Positions 30,001-33,000 of a DNA stretch of 64,000 nt are shown here, one piece after another (within the stretch, counting starts at the first letter, position 1; every line of letters begins with the position of its first letter). The notes beneath the pieces were generated by a model that made no database searches, was not told where the DNA came from, and saw only the letters and a program-made list of their open reading frames with translations. Origin of the DNA: Verrucomicrobiaceae bacterium (GTDB lineage Bacteria; Verrucomicrobiota; Verrucomicrobiia; Verrucomicrobiales; Verrucomicrobiaceae). Made by a program: the position numbers and the translations under genes. The DNA is taken from NCBI GenBank assembly GCA_027490195.1, contig JAIXYN010000040.1:41691-105690 (forward strand), written 5' to 3'.

Positions 30001-33000
30001 ACGTGATCTGCAGGCTTCCCTGGTTGATGGTCGTGACACCAATCCAACCTGATACACCTGCAAGATTGGTGGGTTCAGCCGCCAGCACCAGTGTTCCCGC
30101 ATCGTTCTTGAACAGGCCATTGGTGGCAGTGGAGAACTTGAAACCGTTGGTCAGTGTGGCGGTCACACCATTGACGACTTCAATGCTGTTGTTCGCCTGG
30201 TTGAGGATGAAGTTGCGGCCGCTGCTGAAGCTGTTGGCCACACCAAGCAGTCTCAACCCCGCCCCATTGGTGGCGTTCACGTTGAGACGGACATCATTGG
30301 TCGAGTTTCCGAATGACTGGTCACGGTCCACGGCCAGCACCCCGCTCTGGATGTCAACCAACGAGCTCAAGGTGACACTGGAGTTGTTGTAGCCAGCACT
30401 GAGATTGCTCGTGATGGTAAACTGAGTGGCGCTCGCAATGGATAAAATCCTCGCACCGCTAGGCACGCCCGTGCCGGTCACCGCCTGACCGACGACGAGA
30501 TTTGCCGTGCTGGCCACAGTCAGCAGATTCTGCCCGACCGTTCCCGTGGATGCCAGCACAACATTTCCGCCAAAGGAATTGGTGGCCCCGCTCATCTGGA
30601 GAGTGCCAGTGCCCAGCTTGGTGATGCTCATGCCATTTCCGCTGACCACTCCGCTCAAGGTCAAAAGTGAGCCCACTTGAGATGTGCTTGTGGAGCCTAC
30701 GTTGAAGAAAGGGGAACCTGTCAGCGTGACCGCCCCCGTAAAGTCCAGCCCGTAGCCAGCGCTGGTAGTGGCCACGCTAAGGGTATTGGCTCCAAGGCTC
30801 AGAGCGTCCATCTGAAACTTCTTATTGGAGGCCGTGGTGAACAGCGGCGCATACACGTAACCCTGACGGCCTACCGTCACCGTGGTATTCCCGCTGATCG
30901 CTAGGCTCGAGTTGAACGCCAGGGTCTCTCGCGCACCCGTTCCACTGCCGTCCGCCAGCATGGTCAATGAATTACCCGCAAGACTGAGGGACTTGTTGGA
31001 AAAGGAGTCCACTCCTTCGACCTGCAAAGCCGTTCGAGTGTCCAGGAATGAGAAACCTCCCAAAAACCCCGTGTTGTTGCCGCGCAGCACCACGGTTCCG
31101 CCACCAGCATTAGCCAAGGAAACATTCGCGACGGATGACGGTGCGGTAAAAGTCAGGTCCATCGGGCCAGTGCCGGTCGCCGGAGTATTGAGGATGATGA
31201 CGTTGCCAGGCTCGATACTTTGGATGAAGCTGCCGGGAGCAATGCCTGAGCCGCTGACCAAAGTGCCTCTGATAAGGCTTGTAGTATCAGGCAGGGTGAA
31301 AGTTGCATTGCCAGTGTTTATTTCATTGTCCACAGACACACCGGTCAGGGTCGTCGGATAGGTGGCAGAGGAATTCATGAGCGTGCTTTTCAGCGCCAGT
31401 GTCGTGCCCACTGCACCGGTGATGTTTGCGGCCACGGCCAGCGCAGCGGCATTGGCTCCAGCAGTACCGCTGGAGATGGTGTCAAAAGTCAGCGTTTTTC
31501 CGCTGGCGATGGTGAGCGAGTTCGCAATGCCCAGCGCACTGCTGCCACTGGCCGAGGCCGGGGCTGACAACGTGAAGGTGGTCGCGCCCGTCACGGCTGA
31601 AATCGTGGCATTGGCTGGGATTCCATAGCCAGTGACTGGCATTCCCGCGCGCAAACCCTCTGTGCTGGCGACCGTGACGGTGCTGTTACCACTGACGGTG
31701 GTGGCCGCCAACTGGCTCCCGCCAATCGTGGTGGTGGCTGCGTTCACGGCGCTTTGGATCGTAGCGTTCTGAGCGACATAGATGTGATTGTTGAACGCAG
31801 GTCCCACCCCGGCGTTTGTAGCCCCTTTGGAGTCAAGTACCAGCCCTCCTCCATTCAGCTTGATCGCCGCTCCGCCAATGGGGTTCCAAGCCCCGGAGGC
31901 AGTGCTGCCCACCAGCACTAGGTTTCCACCCTTCACATCGATCATGCTTCCACTGACGAGAGTGCCCGAAGCATTCGTGACTCCAGCCTTCATCATGTTC
32001 TGCGCGGCCGTCTGGCCAAAATACAGGCGCCCGACACCGGTCTTATCCAGCACCATGTTTCGCCCGCCGGTGCCAGCGCTGATGCTGCCATCGCTGATAC
32101 TTCCGTCGAAAGCCACATTTGCGTCCGAAGCCAGGAACACGGTGCCGCTGGCGCTGCTGCCCAGCACCGAAGCCCCGCCAAAGCGCAGCGTCTGGCCAAA
32201 ACCCGCCGCACTGTCAGCAACCACGGTATCCGACGTGGTGTTGTCAATCTTCCGCACCGTCAGTGTCGTGCCATCATTCAGGGTCAGCCCGCCAAGACTG
32301 GTGGACGTGAAATTCTGGCCCACAAGGTTGATCTGCGCATTTCCCGTGAGGGTGACGTTGTTGCCAAGATTGATGGCATTGCTGCCACCAGCGGCGGTGT
32401 TGGACTCAGCCTGGAATAAACTCAAGGTGGTGCGGATAGCCCCGCCACTGAAAAACTCGCCACCAGTGATGCCCAGATTCATGGAGGCGCCTCCTCCCCC
32501 CTGCACATAGTCAATGCGCACCTCATGAAGTCCGGCCCCCAGCCGGATTGGCGCGCTGGACCGGTCCCCGGTGGTGCCGTCTTTGTTGATGATCAAAACG
32601 CCGTCGATGAACACACGGCTGCCGTCATCCGAACTGGTGAAAAACGAGTAATCCCCACCTTGAACACTGAATTTGCCCAGCCACTGCACGCCATAATTGC
32701 TCGCGGTGATGTTTTGGACCTGCCCTGTCAAAGCATTGATTTGTTGATACGCGATCGATGTTCCTTGACTGCCGTCCAAAGACTGTACCGCACTGGCAGG
32801 AGCGTTGCTCATGGATCCTCCAACCAAGGGGGCCGCGAAGTTTGCCAACGGATCGGCCCCAGTAAGTTGCACGGCCGTAGAGGAGGCATCACGCAGGGAC
32901 ACTTGAGTCTCATTGATGATGGAATTGATGAAGGTGCCGGCTGGAATACCCGCCCCGGTGACGGCCATGCCAGGAAGAAGATTGGCCGTGGTCGCCACAG

